From Mycolicibacterium iranicum (GTDB lineage Bacteria; Actinomycetota; Actinomycetes; Mycobacteriales; Mycobacteriaceae): a stretch of DNA of 64,000 nucleotides. Below the pieces are notes generated by a model that saw nothing but the letters and a program-made list of their open reading frames with translations, was not told the origin of the DNA and searched no databases. A program made the position numbers and the translations under genes. Location: the NCBI RefSeq assembly GCF_014190915.1, contig NZ_JACHVU010000016.1, positions 24,282 through 88,281 on the forward strand. Reading direction: 5' to 3'. Positions 31,197-39,969 of this stretch are shown here, one piece after another (within the stretch, counting starts at the first letter, position 1; each line of letters begins with the position of its first letter).

Positions 31197-33079
31197 CGTG
31201 GGCCGGAGCTATGTGCCGGCTGTGAGGTGGTGAGCGGCTTAGTCAGGTCGTAGACGACCGTCCCGTCGACGGTCAGCTCCGGGTAGCGCGCCTCGACCCA
31301 CTCGCGGATGGCCGCGGAGTCCCGGGTGATGTCACCGCTCTGATGCCCCATCATCACGGCCGGTCCCACGATGAAGTAGTGGATGCGCCCCTCGTGGACG
31401 GTACGGATGAACTCGTCCGGGGTCGGCGACGGATCGGTGCCGTTGAACCCGCCCACCGCCATCACCGGCGCCCCGGTGGCCAGCTGATAGCCGGCCGCGT
31501 TGTTGGACCCGACGACTGCTGCGGTCCAGGTGAAGTCATCGGCATTCGCGGTCAGCAGCGCGATCAGATCGGGGTGCGGCGTGGGCGCGCTGAGCAGCCC
31601 GCCACCCCTGAAGCCGCCGCTGCGGGCCGGACCCACCGACGGAAGGGCGCCGGTGTGCGGGGACGCGGCCGTGGCCAGCGAGATCGCTGTCGGCGCGGCC
31701 AGGCACGACACCGCCGCCAGGGCGGCAGCACACCGGGCCGCCCGCTCCGGCAGCCTGCCCGCGACGACGAGCAGGACCGCCGCGCCCACTCCCCCGACGG
31801 CGACGGCGCCCCGCAGCCACGGTGCCCACTCGCCGAAGCGGGTCAGCAGGACCGCGGCCAGGATCGCGGTCACCGCCACGGTCGCCGACAGGGCCGCCGC
31901 GGCACGAAGGTCGGCTCGCCGCCGCCACAGCAACGTGGCACCGACGGCCGCGCCGGCCGCGACGGCGGGTGCCAGCGCGACGGTGTAGTACGGGTGCACG
32001 ATCCCGTTCATATAGCTGAAGACCACTGCGGTGACGAGCAGCCAGCCGCCCCACAGGATGAGTGCGGCCCGCGTGGCGTCGGTGCGCGGCGCACGGCGGG
32101 TCAGGACCAGACCGGCGGTCAGGCAGATCACCGCCGCCGGCAACAGCCAGGCGATGTCCGATCCCATTCCGAAGCCGAACAGTCTGGCCCAGCCGACGTC
32201 GTGGTTGAGGTTGCCCAGGCCGCCGGGCTCGTCGCCGGTGAGCCTGCCGATGCCGTTGTAGCCCAACGTCAGTTCCAGGATGCTGTTCGTCTGCGAACCG
32301 CCGATGTAGGGACGCGCATCCTTGGGCCACAGTTCGACCAGCGCCACGTACCAGCCCGCCGACAGCGCGACGGCCACCGCTGCGCCGACGAGGTCGACGG
32401 CCCGCCGCCGCAGTGGCCGGTGACCGGCAACCAGATAGGCGGTGGCGAATCCGGGCAGCACGAGCAGGGCCTGAAGCATCTTGGTCAGGAACCCCAACCC
32501 GACGGCGATGCCCGCCGCGAGGAGCCACCACCGGCTCGCGTCCTTCTCGCACGCGCGCTGGGTGCAGGAGGCGCCGACGACGAGGAGCAGCACCAACAGC
32601 GCGTCGGGGTTGTTGAAGCGGAACATCAACGCAGCCACGGGCGTCAGCGCCAGAACGGCACCGGCCAGGAGTCCGGCGCCCGCCCCACTCACGCGCCGTA
32701 CCGCAGCGGCGAGGACCGCGACGGCGGCGACGCCCATCAACGCCTGGGGCACCAGGATGCTCCACGGGTTGACACCGAACAGCCGCGCCGAGAGGTCCAT
32801 CACCCACAGCGCGGCCGGTGGCTTGTCGACGGTGATCGCGTTCGCGGCGTCGCTGGATCCGAAGAACATCGCGGACGCACTGTGCGACCCGGCCTGCACG
32901 GCCGCCGAGTAATACGCGTTCGCCCATCCGCTGGCGCCGAGATTCCACAGATACAGGCCCGCGGTCGCGACGAGCAGCACTGCCAGCGCGGCGGTCGAGG
33001 GCGAGCAGACGCGGACTCGCACGCCCGAGCGCTCGGGCGTGCGAGTTCGTGTCTGCTCGCGGGAGACAAGCAGGGTCAC
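31193..33079 (-). CDS. ArnT/GT39-like membrane glycosyltransferase (paralogue 2)
   Basis: 628-aa polytopic protein closely related to paralogue 1: ASGWANAYYSAAVQAGS, AANAITVDKPPAALWVMDL, FNNPDALLVLLLVVGA and FLTKMLQALLVLPGFA all correspond. The Gly-rich insert is shorter. The cytoplasmic N-terminus (about residues 7-27) is encoded by a 60-bp palindrome and rich in Arg, Thr and Ser, unlike paralogue 1. The GTG at 33079 is the only reasonable start before the first helix. It follows tcrY by 22 bp. Confidence 0.85.
   Translation of the reverse strand: MTLLVSREQTRTRTPERSGVRVRVCSPSTAALAVLLVATAGLYLWNLGASGWANAYYSAAVQAGSHSASAMFFGSSDAANAITVDKPPAALWVMDLSARLFGVNPWSILVPQALMGVAAVAVLAAAVRRVSGAGAGLLAGAVLALTPVAALMFRFNNPDALLVLLLVVGASCTQRACEKDASRWWLLAAGIAVGLGFLTKMLQALLVLPGFATAYLVAGHRPLRRRAVDLVGAAVAVALSAGWYVALVELWPKDARPYIGGSQTNSILELTLGYNGIGRLTGDEPGGLGNLNHDVGWARLFGFGMGSDIAWLLPAAVICLTAGLVLTRRAPRTDATRAALILWGGWLLVTAVVFSYMNGIVHPYYTVALAPAVAAGAAVGATLLWRRRADLRAAAALSATVAVTAILAAVLLTRFGEWAPWLRGAVAVGGVGAAVLLVVAGRLPERAARCAAALAAVSCLAAPTAISLATAASPHTGALPSVGPARSGGFRGGGLLSAPTPHPDLIALLTANADDFTWTAAVVGSNNAAGYQLATGAPVMAVGGFNGTDPSPTPDEFIRTVHEGRIHYFIVGPAVMMGHQSGDITRDSAAIREWVEARYPELTVDGTVVYDLTKPLTTSQPAHSSGPR
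33001..33060. repeat. 60-bp near-perfect palindrome in the coding start
   Basis: Two 30-bp arms with no loop, GCGAGCAGACGCGGACTCGC... and its complement, match at 28 of 30 positions (33001-33030 against 33031-33060). It encodes part of the N-terminus of the second glycosyltransferase in frame. The form suggests a REP- or MITE-like insertion. Confidence 0.8.
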
Positions 33080-33101
33080 CCCACGATGATGGAGAGCCCC
33101 G

Positions 33102-34754
33102 CTAGGCGTCCGATTGGTCCGGACTGTGGCTGCGCTGTGAATCGGGGGGCAGGCGCACGGTGAACTCCGTTCGGCCCGGGACGCTGTGCAGGTCGATGGT
33201 CCCGCCGTGGGCCCGCACGACCGCGGCCACGATCGCCAGCCCCAGTCCGGTGCTGCCGCCGGGCCGAACCTGCGTGCTCTCCCCGAGGCGGGAGCGCGAC
33301 GTGTCGCCGCGCGCGAACCGTTCGAACACGTCGGGCTGCAGCCAGGCCGGGATGCCGGGCCCGTCGTCGAGCACGCCGAGCACGACGTCTCCGTCGTCGG
33401 CTACGGCCAGCGAGGTCGTCACCGTCGTCCCGGCCGGAGTGTGCGTGCGCGCGTTGGCGAGCAGGTTGGCGAGCACCTGATGGAGCCGGGCTTCGTCACC
33501 GGGAACGGTCACGGGCGCCTCGGGCAGGTCGAGTTCCCACACGTGGTCCGGGCCTGCGATGTGGGCGTCGCTGACGGCGTCGACCACCAGGCGACTCAGA
33601 TCGACGCTGTCGCGCTGCAGGGGGCGTCCGTCGTCGAGGCGGGCCAGCAGAAGCATGTCCTCGACCAGTTGGGTCATGCGGTGGGTCTCGGATTCGACAC
33701 GGTTCATGGCGTGGGCGACGTCGTCGGGTAGCTGAGCCCGTTTCCGTTGCGCCAGTTCGGTGTAACCGCGGATGGCGGCCAGTGGCGTGCGCAGTTCGTG
33801 GCTGGCGTCGGCGACGAACTGCCGCACCCGCGTCTCGCTGGCGTGCCGCGCCGACAGCGCCCCGGCGATGCGGTCGAGCATGCGGTTGAGGGCCGACCCC
33901 AGCTGGCCCACCTCGGTGTGCGAGGCCGCCGGGTCGACCTCGACGATCGGGGTGGGCAGGCGTACCTCCCCGCGGTCGAGTTCGAGGTCGGCGACCTGCT
34001 GCGCGGCGGTGGAAACCCTTGCCAGCGGCGCGAGTTGGCGCCGCACGATGAGCACGCCGCCCGCACCCGCAGCCAGCAGGGCGACCGCGGCGACGGCGCA
34101 GAAGATCACCGCGACCCAGAACAGCGTGTCGTCGACGTCGGAGGTCGGCAGCCCCGCGACGACGTCCTCCCCGGGCAGGTGGGACGGGAACGCGACCACG
34201 CGGTAGCGGCCCAGGCCGGTGAGGTCGACGGTCTGAGGCGGGTCGCCGACCGCGACCGACGTCAGCTGCTGGGCGGCGGCCGCGGAGATCTCGGCGCGTG
34301 ATCCGTCGGCGGTGATGATGCCCGCTTCGACGGCGCGGCCGTCGGCCACCACCGCACCGACGGTGAGGATGGCCTGGCCGGGGGCGTTGAGAAAGGCCGG
34401 GCCGGGTCCCTGGTCGTCGCGGATCATCATCCGGTGGCCGCGAGGCGGCGGAAACGGTAAGGCCGGCATCAGGGGCGGGCGGACTCCGGGCGGTACGGGG
34501 AGCGCGATGCCGGGCGGCGGGGGTGGGCCGAATTCGAAGATCACCGACGAGCGGCGGCCCGCCTCGATCACCTGTTCGTCGAGCTGGTTGATCAGAAACC
34601 GTTGCAGCGCATACTCGGTGGCGACACCGATGCCGGCGCAGACCACCGCCAGCAGCACCACCTGCGTGACGATCAGACGGGTGCGCAGCGACCAGCTGCG
34701 CGGGGAACGCAACGCCGACCGCGGCGCGTGCTCACCGCGGGGGTTTGAGGACAT
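33102..34754 (-). CDS. tcrY: Sensor histidine kinase, TcrY-like
   Basis: 550-aa transmembrane kinase. The first helix (RLIVTQVVLLAVVCAGIGV) and second helix (about residue 220) bound a periplasmic domain rich in Pro (PPPPPGIALPVPPGVRPPL) with DDQGPGPAF. A HAMP linker follows, then HisKA with the phospho-His in FVADASHELRTPLAAIRGY and HATPase_c with GPGIPAWLQPDVFERFARGD and GGSTGLGLAI. It overlaps the regulator gene by about 23 bp; a GTG 9 nt earlier is an alternative. The gene name rests on likeness of its partner to M. tuberculosis TcrX from memory. Confidence 0.85.
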   Translation of the reverse strand: MSSNPRGEHAPRSALRSPRSWSLRTRLIVTQVVLLAVVCAGIGVATEYALQRFLINQLDEQVIEAGRRSSVIFEFGPPPPPGIALPVPPGVRPPLMPALPFPPPRGHRMMIRDDQGPGPAFLNAPGQAILTVGAVVADGRAVEAGIITADGSRAEISAAAAQQLTSVAVGDPPQTVDLTGLGRYRVVAFPSHLPGEDVVAGLPTSDVDDTLFWVAVIFCAVAAVALLAAGAGGVLIVRRQLAPLARVSTAAQQVADLELDRGEVRLPTPIVEVDPAASHTEVGQLGSALNRMLDRIAGALSARHASETRVRQFVADASHELRTPLAAIRGYTELAQRKRAQLPDDVAHAMNRVESETHRMTQLVEDMLLLARLDDGRPLQRDSVDLSRLVVDAVSDAHIAGPDHVWELDLPEAPVTVPGDEARLHQVLANLLANARTHTPAGTTVTTSLAVADDGDVVLGVLDDGPGIPAWLQPDVFERFARGDTSRSRLGESTQVRPGGSTGLGLAIVAAVVRAHGGTIDLHSVPGRTEFTVRLPPDSQRSHSPDQSDA

Positions 34755-35478
34755 ACCCGGCACCGCGCAGCGTGTGAATCATGGGCTCCCGCCCGCTGTC
34801 GATCTTCTTCCTCAGATACGACACGTACAGCTCCACGATGTTCGAGCGGCCACCGAAGTCGTAACTCCAGACGCGATCCAGGATCTGGGCCTTGCTGAGC
34901 ACCCGTTTCGCGTTGCGCATCATGAAGCGGAGAAGTTCGAACTCCGTGGCGGTCAACGTGATCAACTCGCCGCCGCGGGTGACCTCGTGGCTGTCCTCGT
35001 CCAGTACGAGGTCTCCGACCACGATCTGCGCGCCGCCGGCCTCGGTGCTGACGCCGGTGCGGCGCAGGAGGGCACGCAACCGCAGCACGACCTCTTCGAT
35101 GCTGAACGGCTTCGTCACGTAGTCGTCGCCGCCGGCGGTCAGACCGGCGATCCGGTCTTCGACCGAGTCCTTCGCGGTGAGCAGCAACAGCGGAAGGCCC
35201 GGTGTCTGCTCACGCAGTTTGCGCAGCACCTCCAGGCCGCTCATGTCGGGAAGCATCACGTCGAGCACCACGACGTCGGGTGGATTCTGTTTGGCGATCG
35301 CGATGGCCGAGGCGCCGTCCCCGGCGGTGGAGATGTCCCAGCCCTCGTACCGCAGCGCCATCGACACCAGCTCGGCCAGCACCGCCTCGTCGTCGACGAC
35401 GAGCACATGGATCGGGCTACCGTCGGCCCGACGCATCACGACCCGGGTGTCCTCCGGGGTGCTCTGCGGGGTGGCCAT
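34732..35478 (-). CDS. tcrX: OmpR-type response regulator, TcrX-like
   Basis: 248-aa regulator. The receiver domain has VLVVDDEAVLAELVSMALRY, phospho-acceptor Asp73 in VVVLDVMLPDMSG, and LLTAKDSVEDRIAGLTAGGD. The OmpR winged helix has LTATEFELLRFMMRNAKRVL and SNIVELYVSYLRKKID. It resembles TcrX. The ATG at 35478 is supported by GATAAT 6 nt upstream (leaderless); starting at Met15 would give 234 aa, the TcrX length I remember. Its operon continues through tcrY into the glycosyltransferases, which may be its targets. Confidence 0.9.
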   Translation of the reverse strand: MATPQSTPEDTRVVMRRADGSPIHVLVVDDEAVLAELVSMALRYEGWDISTAGDGASAIAIAKQNPPDVVVLDVMLPDMSGLEVLRKLREQTPGLPLLLLTAKDSVEDRIAGLTAGGDDYVTKPFSIEEVVLRLRALLRRTGVSTEAGGAQIVVGDLVLDEDSHEVTRGGELITLTATEFELLRFMMRNAKRVLSKAQILDRVWSYDFGGRSNIVELYVSYLRKKIDSGREPMIHTLRGAGYVLKPPR

Positions 35479-35608
35479 CACCCCATTATCGGCGGGTGCG
35501 CTAGGCGCCCCCTGTGCCGTTCCTATGCGCGCGCTGTGAAAGCGGGTCACATGCCCCGCTGAACCTACCCACAGCCGGCACACATTCGGCCCGGCCACAG
35601 TGGATCGC

Positions 35609-36118
35609 ATGGACACCGACCACCACGAGCCGGCATCGGGTGACCAGCCCACTCGGACACGCCCGTGGGGGCTGCGCGAGACCGTGACGGCCGTCGGCGT
35701 AGCCGCGGTCATCGCCGGGTTGGGCGGCGCCGCCGCCTACGCCGCGACCGGCGCCGCGTCCCCGCAGTTCGGCGGCCCGCCGGGGCAGCACGCCGCAGCT
35801 CCCGGTGGCGTCGGCCCCGGTCCCGGCGGCCGGGGCCCGCAGCAGGGGCCGCCGGTGCACGGCACGGTCGTCGTCGCCGACGGCTCCGGCGGTTTCGTCA
35901 CCGTCGTCAGCCAGACCGGGATCGTCACGGCGACCGGTCCCGGTTCCCTGACGGTGCGCAGCGAAGACGGGTTCACCCAGACCTGGACGACGACGTCCGG
36001 GCAGGGCTCGGGCGTCGGCGTGGACGACAGCGTCATGGTCGAGGGCAGGCAGGAGTCCGGCGCCGCAGCGCGGAGCGTCACGCAGGTGTTCGACCCTGTG
36101 CGGGCCCCCGGCCGGTGA
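35609..36118 (+). CDS. Membrane-anchored DUF5666-like protein
   Basis: 169-aa protein with one N-terminal helix (ETVTAVGVAAVIAGLGGAAA, about residues 22-41), a Gly/Pro-rich extracytoplasmic linker, and a small beta domain: HGTVVVADGSGGFVTVVSQT and GIVTATGPGSLTVRSEDGFT, the pattern of DUF5666-type OB-like domains. It is divergent from tcrX by 130 bp, a common position for a target or partner of such systems. A GTG 9 nt upstream is an alternative start. Confidence 0.75.
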   Translation: MDTDHHEPASGDQPTRTRPWGLRETVTAVGVAAVIAGLGGAAAYAATGAASPQFGGPPGQHAAAPGGVGPGPGGRGPQQGPPVHGTVVVADGSGGFVTVVSQTGIVTATGPGSLTVRSEDGFTQTWTTTSGQGSGVGVDDSVMVEGRQESGAAARSVTQVFDPVRAPGR

Positions 36119-36171
36119 CCGGCGACGCCCCGCACCCGGCACGTCGGCGGGCTGTAGCAACACACATCTCC

Positions 36172-36214
36172 TAACCTGGGGCGCATGCAGCCCCGAGTCG
36201 GAAGCACCGCATGA
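36172..36214 (+). promoter_or_regulatory. oppB leader: -10 box and 9-codon leaderless uORF
   Basis: TAACCT (36172-36177) is followed after 7 nt by ATG at 36185, which reads MQPRVGSTA and stops at 36212-36214, overlapping the oppB ATG (36211) as ATGA. The geometry fits a leaderless short ORF translationally coupled to oppB. A GGGGC/GCCCC hairpin spans the uORF start. Confidence 0.45.
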
Positions 36215-37188
36215 CCCGCTTCCTCGCCCGCCGGCTGCTGAACTATGCCCTCCTGCTGGGGCTGGCGTCGTTCCTGACGTTCACCCTCACCTCGTTGACG
36301 TTCGCCCCGCTCGACAGCCTGCTGGAACGCAACCCGCGACCGCCGCAGGCGGTGATCGACGCCAAGGCCGCCGAACTCAACCTCGACGAGCCCATCCCGA
36401 TCCGGTACGCCGACTGGGTGGGCGGTGTGGTGCGCGGGGACTTCGGCACCACCGTGGCCGGCCAGCCCGTCACCGACGAACTGTGGCGCCGCGTCGGGGT
36501 GAGCCTGCGGCTGGTGATCATCGGATCGATCGTCGGCACCGCCCTGGGCGTCGTCGTCGGGGCCTGGGGGGCCATCCGGCAGTACCGACTGTCCGACCGG
36601 GTCATCACCACGCTGGCGCTGCTGACGCTGAGCACACCGACCTTCGTGATCGCCAACCTGCTCATCCTGGCTGCGCTGCAGGGCAATTCGATTCTCGGAG
36701 TACAGATCTTCGAGTACACCGGGGAGACGTCGACCGACGCCGTCGGCGGGACGTTCAGCCAGCTGGTGGACCGTCTGCAACATCTCGTGCTGCCCACGCT
36801 CACACTGGCGCTGGGCACCATCGCGGGCTTCAGCCGCTACCAGCGCAACGCGATGCTCGACGTGCTCGGCCAGGACTTCATCCGCACCGCCCGCGCCAAG
36901 GGGCTGACCCGGCGGCAGGCGTTGTTCAAACACGGCCTGCGCACCGCGCTGATCCCGATGGCCACCCTGTTCGCCTACGGCGTGGGCGGCCTGTTCACCG
37001 GCGCGGTGTTCGTCGAGAAGATCTTCGGATGGCACGGCATCGGTGAATGGTTCGTGCAGGGCATCACCACGCAGGACACCAACATCATCGTCGCCATCAC
37101 GGTGTTCACCGGTGCGACGGTGCTGCTGGCCGGGCTGCTGTCCGACGTGCTGTACGCCGCCCTCGACCCGAGGGTGCGTGTCTCGTGA
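36211..37188 (+). CDS. oppB: Oligopeptide ABC transporter permease
   Basis: 325-aa inner-membrane permease of the DppB/OppB type. MTRFLARRLLNYALLLGLAS is the classic start of the family. The EAA loop that contacts the ATPase is RNAMLDVLGQDFIRTARAKG (about residues 212-231), and six helices are expected. It is first of the oppB-oppC-oppD-oppA operon, the gene order of Rv1283c-Rv1280c, and overlaps oppC as GTGA. Confidence 0.93.
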   Translation: MTRFLARRLLNYALLLGLASFLTFTLTSLTFAPLDSLLERNPRPPQAVIDAKAAELNLDEPIPIRYADWVGGVVRGDFGTTVAGQPVTDELWRRVGVSLRLVIIGSIVGTALGVVVGAWGAIRQYRLSDRVITTLALLTLSTPTFVIANLLILAALQGNSILGVQIFEYTGETSTDAVGGTFSQLVDRLQHLVLPTLTLALGTIAGFSRYQRNAMLDVLGQDFIRTARAKGLTRRQALFKHGLRTALIPMATLFAYGVGGLFTGAVFVEKIFGWHGIGEWFVQGITTQDTNIIVAITVFTGATVLLAGLLSDVLYAALDPRVRVS

Positions 37189-38114
37189 CCGTCGAACGCT
37201 CCCGGGACGAGGCCGTCGCCCCCGAACACCGGTTCGTATCGCGGCGCACGCTGGTGTGGCGGCGATTCGTCCGCAACCGGCCCGCGGTGGTGTCCCTGTT
37301 CGTGCTCGCCGCGCTGTTCCTCAGCTGCTACGCGCTGCCGCCGCTGCTGCCCTTCACCCACACCGAGCTGGACTACTACGCGCTGCAGCAACCCCCCACC
37401 ACCACACACTGGTTCGGCACCAACGCGCTCGGCCAGGACGTGCTCGCCCAGACGCTGCGCGGCATGCAGAAATCCATGCTGATCGGAGTGTGTGTGGCGT
37501 TCCTGTCGACGCTGATCGCGGCGACGGTGGGGGCGATCGCGGGCTACTTCGGCGCGTGGCGCAACGCCACGCTGATGTGGATCGTCGATCTGCTGCTCGT
37601 CATCCCGGGCTTCCTCCTCATCGCGATCGTCACACCTCGGCTGCGCGACTCCGATACCGAGCTGTGGCTGATCGTGCTGCTGGCGGGGTTCAGCTGGATG
37701 ATCAGCGCCCGCATCGTGCGGGGGCTGACGATGAGCCTGCGGGAACGCGAATTCGTGACCGCCGCACGGTATATGGGCGTCAGCAACTGGCGCATCATCG
37801 TGCGCCACATCGTGCCGAACGCAGCCTCGATCCTGATCATCGACACCGCGCTGAACGTCGGCCTGGCCATCCTGGCCGAGACGAGCCTGAGCTTCCTCGG
37901 GTTCGGTGTGCAGCCGCCGGACGTGTCGCTGGGCACGCTGATCGCCGACGGCACCCGGTCGGTGACGACCTTCCCGTGGGTGTTCCTGTTCCCGGCCGGG
38001 GTGCTGGTGCTGATCGTGTTCTGCGCCAACCTCGTCGGCGACGGCCTGCGCGACGCGCTCGATCCCGGGGTACGTCCGGCCCGGCGCCGCCGACGCCGGA
38101 GGGCGGCGGCATGA
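37185..38114 (+). CDS. oppC: Oligopeptide ABC transporter permease
   Basis: 309-aa DppC/OppC-type permease. The N-terminal LVWRRFVRNRPAVVSLFVLA helix and TTHWFGTNALGQDVLAQTLR loop are hallmarks; the EAA loop is REFVTAARYMGVSNWRIIVR (about residues 187-206). It pairs with OppB. The GTG start overlaps the oppB stop by 4 bp and its end overlaps oppD (ATGA), so the genes are coupled. The longer open frame upstream is not used. Confidence 0.93.
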   Translation: MTVERSRDEAVAPEHRFVSRRTLVWRRFVRNRPAVVSLFVLAALFLSCYALPPLLPFTHTELDYYALQQPPTTTHWFGTNALGQDVLAQTLRGMQKSMLIGVCVAFLSTLIAATVGAIAGYFGAWRNATLMWIVDLLLVIPGFLLIAIVTPRLRDSDTELWLIVLLAGFSWMISARIVRGLTMSLREREFVTAARYMGVSNWRIIVRHIVPNAASILIIDTALNVGLAILAETSLSFLGFGVQPPDVSLGTLIADGTRSVTTFPWVFLFPAGVLVLIVFCANLVGDGLRDALDPGVRPARRRRRRRAAA

Positions 38115-39958
38115 GCCTGCTCGAGGTGCGCGGATTGCACGTCGCCTTCCCCATCGACAACCCCACCGGCCCTGACCGTGTCGAAGCCGTGCGCGGCTTG
38201 GACTACCACGTCGACGCCGGCGAAGTCGTAGCCCTGGTCGGTGAATCCGGGGCCGGCAAGAGCGCGGGCGCGATGGCGGTGGTCGGCCTGCTGCCCGAAT
38301 ACGCCGAGGTGTCGGGCTCTGTGCGGCTGCACGGCGACGAACTCCTCGGGCGATCCGACCGGGACATGTCGCGGATCCGCGGGGCCTCGATCGGCACCGT
38401 CTTCCAGGATCCGATGTCGGCGCTCACGCCGGTGTACACCGTCGGCGATCAGATCGCCGAGGCGATCCGCATCCACCACCGCGACGTCGACGCCCGCTCC
38501 GCGCGCATCCGGGCGGTCGAGCTGCTCGAGCTCGTCGGGATCGCGCAGCCTGCGCAGCGGGCCCGGGCGTTCCCGCACGAGATGTCCGGCGGGGAACGGC
38601 AGCGCGTGGTCATCGCGATCGCGATCGCCAACGATCCCGATCTGTTGATCTGCGACGAACCGACGACCGCCCTGGACGTCACCGTGCAGGCACAGATCCT
38701 CGACGTGCTGCGCACCGCACGCGACGTCACCGGCGCCGGGGTGCTCATCATCACCCACGACCTCGGCGTCGTCGCGGAGTTCGCCGACCGCGCGCTGGTC
38801 ATGTACGCCGGCCGCGCGGTGGAGACCGCACCGGTCGCCGATCTGTACCGCAGCCGCCGGATGCCCTACACCGCAGGGCTTCTGGGGTCGGCCCCGCGTC
38901 TCGATGCCCCGCAGGGGGCTCGCCTGGTGCCCATCCCCGGCGCGCCGCCGTCGATGACCGCGCTGCCGCCGGGCTGCCCGTTCACCCCGCGCTGCCCGCT
39001 GGCGATCGACGAGTGCAGCGCCGCCGAGCCCGCCCTGGAGCCGGTCGGGCCGGGCCACCTCGTCGCCTGCATCCGCCACGAGCACGTCGTGGGACGCAGT
39101 GCGGCCGACATCTACGGGGTGTCGACGGCGCCCCCCGCGGCACCGGCGGAGCCGTCCGAGGCCGTCGTCCTGCGCGTCACCGACCTGTCGAAGACCTACC
39201 AGCTGACCAAGGGTGTGGTGTTCCGGCGCCGGATCGGTGAGGTGAGGGCGGTCGATTCCGTCAGCTTCACCCTGGCGGCGGGCCGCACGCTGGGCATCGT
39301 CGGCGAATCCGGATCGGGCAAGTCCACCACGCTGCACCAGATTTTGGATCTGGCCGCACCGCAATCCGGCACGATCGAGGTGCTCGGCCACGATGTCGCA
39401 ACACTGGACCGCGCCGGCCGTCGCGCCCTACGCGGGGATCTGCAGGTGGTGTTCCAGGACCCGGTGGCGTCGCTGGACCCTCGGCTGCCGGTGTTCGACG
39501 TGCTGGCAGAACCGCTGCAGGCCAACGGGTTCGCGAAGAATGCGATCCGCGACAGGGTGGCCGAGCTGTTGACCGTGGTCGGGATGCGCCGCGAGGACGC
39601 GAGCCGCTACCCGGCGGAGTTCTCCGGTGGGCAGAAACAGCGCATCGGCATCGCGCGGGCCCTGGCGCTGCAGCCCAAGATCCTCGCCCTCGACGAGCCG
39701 GTGTCGGCGCTGGACGTATCGATCCAGGCCGGCATCATCAACCTGCTCCTCGATCTGCAGGAGCGTTTCGGGCTGGCCTACCTGTTCGTCTCTCACGACC
39801 TGTCCGTGGTGCGCCACCTCGCCCACCGCGTCGCGGTCATGCACAAAGGCGTCATCGTCGAGCAGGGCGACAGCGAGCAGGTGTTCGCCGACCCCACCCA
39901 CGAGTACACCCGGCGACTGCTCGCCGCGGTACCGCGTCCCCAGCCTGATCACAGTTAG
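38111..39958 (+). CDS. oppD: Fused dual-ATPase of the oligopeptide transporter
   Basis: 615-aa protein with two ABC ATPase domains equivalent to DppD and DppF in one chain. Domain 1 (about residues 1-330): Walker A GESGAGKS, signature MSGGERQRVVIAIAIANDP, Walker B LLICDEPTTALD, and the cysteine-containing C-terminal module CPFTPRCPLAIDEC that may bind an Fe-S cluster. Domain 2 (about 350-615): Walker A GESGSGKST, FSGGQKQRIGIARALAL, ILALDEPVSALD. M. tuberculosis OppD has the same architecture. Confidence 0.94.
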   Translation: MSLLEVRGLHVAFPIDNPTGPDRVEAVRGLDYHVDAGEVVALVGESGAGKSAGAMAVVGLLPEYAEVSGSVRLHGDELLGRSDRDMSRIRGASIGTVFQDPMSALTPVYTVGDQIAEAIRIHHRDVDARSARIRAVELLELVGIAQPAQRARAFPHEMSGGERQRVVIAIAIANDPDLLICDEPTTALDVTVQAQILDVLRTARDVTGAGVLIITHDLGVVAEFADRALVMYAGRAVETAPVADLYRSRRMPYTAGLLGSAPRLDAPQGARLVPIPGAPPSMTALPPGCPFTPRCPLAIDECSAAEPALEPVGPGHLVACIRHEHVVGRSAADIYGVSTAPPAAPAEPSEAVVLRVTDLSKTYQLTKGVVFRRRIGEVRAVDSVSFTLAAGRTLGIVGESGSGKSTTLHQILDLAAPQSGTIEVLGHDVATLDRAGRRALRGDLQVVFQDPVASLDPRLPVFDVLAEPLQANGFAKNAIRDRVAELLTVVGMRREDASRYPAEFSGGQKQRIGIARALALQPKILALDEPVSALDVSIQAGIINLLLDLQERFGLAYLFVSHDLSVVRHLAHRVAVMHKGVIVEQGDSEQVFADPTHEYTRRLLAAVPRPQPDHS

Positions 39959-39969
39959 AGTCAGTCCGC

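Noticed and set aside
33001..33060. Palindrome as a frameshift or pseudogene mark
   Set aside because: The reading frame is intact through it and the protein keeps full family length.
37043..39958. One 971-codon fusion of permease and ATPases
   Set aside because: The 5' part is out of frame with the real oppC; the ATPase begins at the ATG at 38111, overlapping the oppC stop.
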